From a virus, in IMG/VR virus record IMGVR_UViG_3300007735_000701, positions 1 through 38,466 of that record: a stretch of DNA of 38,466 bases, one strand, 5' to 3'. The notes beneath the pieces were generated by a model that saw only the letters and a program-made list of their open reading frames with translations, ran no database searches and was not told the DNA's origin. Shown one piece after another: positions 35,715-38,466 of the stretch. The first letter of the stretch is position 1. The number at the start of each line of letters is the position of its first letter. Position numbers and translations under genes: made by a program.

Positions 35715-37693
35715 TATACAGTCCTAATCGTGATATCAATGACACCACCATAGCCCGTGAATCCACGGTCAGGGGGTGTGAGGCGGGTAAATGAGATTTG
35801 TTCAATGACAGCCTGGCGTGACTCACCTGTAGTTAAGTCTTGCCATGTTACAACGTCACCGTTTTCTTCGACGGCTTCTAGTTGGCCAATTCTATCGAAG
35901 GCTCTGCCTTCATAACCAACCTGTACATTGTATCGGTCTGTCTCCACGTCATAGCAATAGACGGGGAATCTCATAACTCGCTGGCGAGGAGTAGCGATAG
36001 TCGCTTTCGCCTGGTAGCCCTTCATGATTGGACCTCGTGAAGCAATGGTACCATCACGGTACAAGATAAACTTGTAAGCCAAGTACTCTTGCGCTTCTTG
36101 TGGGTTAGATGTAGTTACCTCAACTGGTGGGACAGAGACATCGTATGCTACGACGTCATACTCTGTGCCATCGGCAGTAACTGTTTCAAGGGTCATAGAC
36201 CCATACTCAAAGTCACCACGTGCAACAAGACGCTTGAAGTTCTTAGGTTCTAGTGTATTATACCGAATATACCCTGTGGTTAGGTATCCTGATGGCATCA
36301 ATTCTGATTGGTTCTCATAATATACATAACCAACTTCAGATGTTGTGGCTGCAGTGCAGAACATCAGTTGGTCTGTGCCATCAGCAAACGCACAACCAGT
36401 AGTCTGATGTCCAGATATACCTCCGAAATATAAATCGTTTGCATAAGCAAAACGCAACGGTTCAATCTCAAGACTTAAGTCGATACGGATAACACCAGGT
36501 TCTCCATCTACACCTGTCGCACACCACACATAGTGGTCACGACTAGCAAAGTCATAGCATGGCTGTGTTGTCTCAACAATAAGTGGACCATAAGATAATG
36601 AACCATCTTGGTCAGATACTGTAGCAACACGGATACCCTTGTTGGTTCCAATAATCATGTAGCCTAGATAGTAATGAATCTTATGTACTATCTCTCCAAC
36701 AGGCATTTCTGCTGCAGTAATTGCAGATGTCAATGTTGGCATTATACCAGTAGTGGATAAAGTAAATTTAATAATAGTAGATTGGATGCCATTGTATCCA
36801 GCTACATAGATGGCAGGACCTGATGCTGCAACAGATGTGTATACATGCGTGCTGGATGGATGAGTATATACAGGCGTTGGCATAAGTGTTGCAGATGGTG
36901 CAAACTCATACACTTTGTTGTCAGCACACATTACAATACGTTCTTTAACGTATTCCATAGTTGCGTTAGCAATGACTCCAACTTCATCAAACATCTTTGT
37001 GACATCTGCAGTTGATGCAGAGGTGCCAGTTAAAGGCTTCTTGTATACAGTCTTCTTAGTTGCAGTATTAGTAATCCAATATGCAAATGTACCATCATCA
37101 CAGATAGCATATACTGGCGAATCAACACCTGAGTTGTAATCAACAAAGTGTGTTACAGTTCCATCTGATGCAATCTTATCAACATCATACTCATCTTGTA
37201 ATAGTACACCAGATGTGTTGTTCCATTTAATAGAACGAATGTGTTGGTCTACTCTTAGATTACTCTTTATTTTACCAGTAGTATTGTGGCCTGCTGTAAC
37301 ATTGTTAAGTAGCGTAACTTCACCAGGTTCCCAAACATTTACACCCTTGCTGTCAGCGTAACGATAGTGAGCTGGAGAGTTAGGGGAAGTCTGAGCTGGC
37401 TCATAGAATGTTATACCGTCCCCTGCATGGAAAGACATCTGGCTACGAATCCACCAACCAGTTAGTGATTGCTCACCAGGTTCAGGTTGGTTGTCAAACT
37501 GCTCCTTCTTAAACGGTGCTGTCTGTCGGATGTATGGACGTGCATCACTGATTGCATAGATGAATGGCATACCGCCAATAGCAGTATCATATGCCACATC
37601 AGTATTTTGCCAAATTGCAGATGTAGCAACTACACCTACGTCAACAGCAATAGCTCGCGTTGCACGACCTTCGGTAATATCACGACCAGCCAC
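35714..37693 (-). CDS. Large tail protein, beta-propeller-like
   Basis: A 659-residue protein. It opens with MAGRDITEGRATRAIAVDVG and VVATSAIWQNTDVAYDTAIG, then PFIYAISDARPYIRQTAPFK and EQFDNQPEPGEQSLTGWWIR, a start that I know from minor tail proteins of actinophages. The middle (about 170-460) is a series of short beta blades, each with patterns such as AIYVAGYNGIQSTIIKF, PCYDFASRDHYVWCATGVDG and GCAFADGTDQLMFCTAAT, suggesting a beta propeller. The C-terminal 150 residues are beta-rich. It is coded directly before the lysis cassette. Host contact or sugar binding is likely but not shown. Confidence 0.75.
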   Translation of the reverse strand: MAGRDITEGRATRAIAVDVGVVATSAIWQNTDVAYDTAIGGMPFIYAISDARPYIRQTAPFKKEQFDNQPEPGEQSLTGWWIRSQMSFHAGDGITFYEPAQTSPNSPAHYRYADSKGVNVWEPGEVTLLNNVTAGHNTTGKIKSNLRVDQHIRSIKWNNTSGVLLQDEYDVDKIASDGTVTHFVDYNSGVDSPVYAICDDGTFAYWITNTATKKTVYKKPLTGTSASTADVTKMFDEVGVIANATMEYVKERIVMCADNKVYEFAPSATLMPTPVYTHPSSTHVYTSVAASGPAIYVAGYNGIQSTIIKFTLSTTGIMPTLTSAITAAEMPVGEIVHKIHYYLGYMIIGTNKGIRVATVSDQDGSLSYGPLIVETTQPCYDFASRDHYVWCATGVDGEPGVIRIDLSLEIEPLRFAYANDLYFGGISGHQTTGCAFADGTDQLMFCTAATTSEVGYVYYENQSELMPSGYLTTGYIRYNTLEPKNFKRLVARGDFEYGSMTLETVTADGTEYDVVAYDVSVPPVEVTTSNPQEAQEYLAYKFILYRDGTIASRGPIMKGYQAKATIATPRQRVMRFPVYCYDVETDRYNVQVGYEGRAFDRIGQLEAVEENGDVVTWQDLTTGESRQAVIEQISFTRLTPPDRGFTGYGGVIDITIRTV

Positions 37694-37702
37694 GTAGACT
37701 CC

Positions 37703-38431
37703 TTAGCCTTGTTGTTGTTTTTCTTGCGCCTTTTGTTTAATCATATCTAATGTCCAGTACATATCATAGTAACCAACATCTAGCGAGAATCGCTTGATAT
37801 GCTTTACTAATGCACCAGTGTGTGCATGCAGCGGGATACCCGCCTCTTGCATCTTACGGAAGAAGACAATGTCTTCACCTACATACTTGTCGCCAACATG
37901 TTCTAGTTCTGCAAACATTGATTGGTCAGGGAACTTCTCACGCATCTTAGGAATGATTGACTTATGCATCAGTACAAATCCAAAGCCTGCACTATCTACC
38001 TTGATAACTTCGTTATGTGGTAGTGGGTGTACATGCTGGATAGTCTGCTCATCTACATCAAAGAACAATGCAGGGTATGGCTTAGCCAATGTACCCTCAG
38101 TCTCCTTGGAGATGAAGTAAGTACCGCTAACGACTGGTCTGTTAATCTTATCAGCAACATCCCAAAGTTTGGCAACTACTTCCATGCTGACTACAATATC
38201 TGAGTCAATCCATAGAAGCCAGTCACTCTTAATCTGGTCAGCCCAATAGTCAAACAGAACCTGGCGTTGTCTGCCAATCTGATTGCCCTGCACTCGCATG
38301 CTATGGGTAAGTTGGATGCCGTTGTTGGAGCACTGTAGTGCTACGCTAACAACACCTTCTGTAAACTTACCATCAGTGTTACCGTTGTCACACCAGCCAA
38401 TTGCCAGCGTTCCCTTGTTTATCTTAGCCAT
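37703..38431 (-). CDS. GT-A glycosyltransferase-like protein
   Basis: A 242-residue protein. The sequence WLLWIDSDIVVSMEVVAKLW contains a DXD motif (Asp76, Asp78) after hydrophobic strand WLLWI, the nucleotide-sugar site of GT-A folds. SAGFGFVLMHKSIIPKMREK and KYVGEDIVFFRKMQEAGIPL supply the expected acceptor-side loop and the acidic ED motif. Such genes occur near fibre genes in aquatic phages. It might glycosylate virion proteins such as the Ser/Thr-rich fibres, or host surface sugars. The gene crosses the circle junction; its first 92 bases are repeated at the left edge. Confidence 0.8.
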   Translation of the reverse strand: MAKINKGTLAIGWCDNGNTDGKFTEGVVSVALQCSNNGIQLTHSMRVQGNQIGRQRQVLFDYWADQIKSDWLLWIDSDIVVSMEVVAKLWDVADKINRPVVSGTYFISKETEGTLAKPYPALFFDVDEQTIQHVHPLPHNEVIKVDSAGFGFVLMHKSIIPKMREKFPDQSMFAELEHVGDKYVGEDIVFFRKMQEAGIPLHAHTGALVKHIKRFSLDVGYYDMYWTLDMIKQKAQEKQQQG

Positions 38432-38466
38432 TGTCCCCTGCTTTCTTTATTCTGTTGGTAGTGCCA
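38340..38466. repeat. Terminal direct repeat (right copy)
   Basis: Second copy of the 127-base repeat, matching 1-127 with one mismatch (C at 38465 for T at 126). The final bases of the window correspond to the 3' part of the gene at 108-485, so gene order continues smoothly through the junction. Confidence 0.9.

Overview
The window is the complete or near-complete genome of a tailed, most likely podovirus-type phage of an actinobacterium. The first 127 bases recur at the end (1-127 against 38340-38466, one mismatch at 126/38465), so the sequence closes on itself into a circle of about 38,339 bp. The overlap splits a glycosyltransferase-like gene whose 5' end is therefore present twice. An actinobacterial host is inferred from a WhiB-type Fe-S protein (C5, C49, C52, C58 and GIWGG) and a probable leaderless promoter, and is compatible with the FmdB-type zinc ribbon. 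The moderate, AT-leaning base composition and many tail and structural genes of a type common in aquatic phages suggest a freshwater, low-GC actinobacterium. That last step is inference.

Layout. (1) Late block, minus strand, read from 22948 down to 108 and, across the circle junction, from 38431 down to 34850: terminase, portal, a proteasome/HslV-like Ntn-hydrolase, four internal-virion candidates including a 1594-residue protein, scaffold, major capsid protein with an inserted domain, a run of tiny Lys-rich coupled genes, a tail adaptor, an Ala/Ser/Thr-repeat fibre, three tandem glycine-rich fibre paralogues, a glycosyltransferase, a long tail protein, then a lysis cassette (membrane protein, M15 peptidase endolysin, holin-like protein) ending at a strong bidirectional terminator. 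(2) Control region, 22949-23884, without convincing genes: AT-rich inverted repeats, nine YTCTCAG direct repeats in three triplets at exact 11-bp spacing, two perfect TGTGA-N6-TCACA palindromes, and a series of rightward sigma-70-type promoters, several with a palindromic ACTTGACAAGT over the -35. (3) Early block, plus strand, 23885-29148: small unknown proteins, a Cys-rich amidoligase-like protein followed by a class II glutamine amidotransferase, a WhiB protein, a secreted transglycosylase-like protein and several zinc-ribbon miniproteins. (4) Replication and recombination block, minus strand, 34423 down to 29168: a Cas4/RecB-like Fe-S nuclease split into two overlapping ORFs, a RecA/DnaB-type ATPase, a Holliday junction resolvase, a DnaG-type primase split into zinc and TOPRIM ORFs, a DUF1599-type protein, a second PD-(D/E)XK protein and a sigma-like HTH protein. 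A short plus-strand gene (34594-34752) lies between this block and the lysis end.

How it fits together: the control region and the divergent region at 34430-34593 seem to launch early plus-strand and replication minus-strand transcription. I see no DNA polymerase, RNA polymerase or integrase, so replication probably relies on the host polymerase, loaded by the phage helicase and primase. A lytic lifestyle is likely but not proven. The least ordinary parts are the repeat/operator/promoter hub, the amidoligase-amidotransferase pair, the HslV-like protein in the head operon, the two split enzymes and the triplicated glycine-rich fibre genes.
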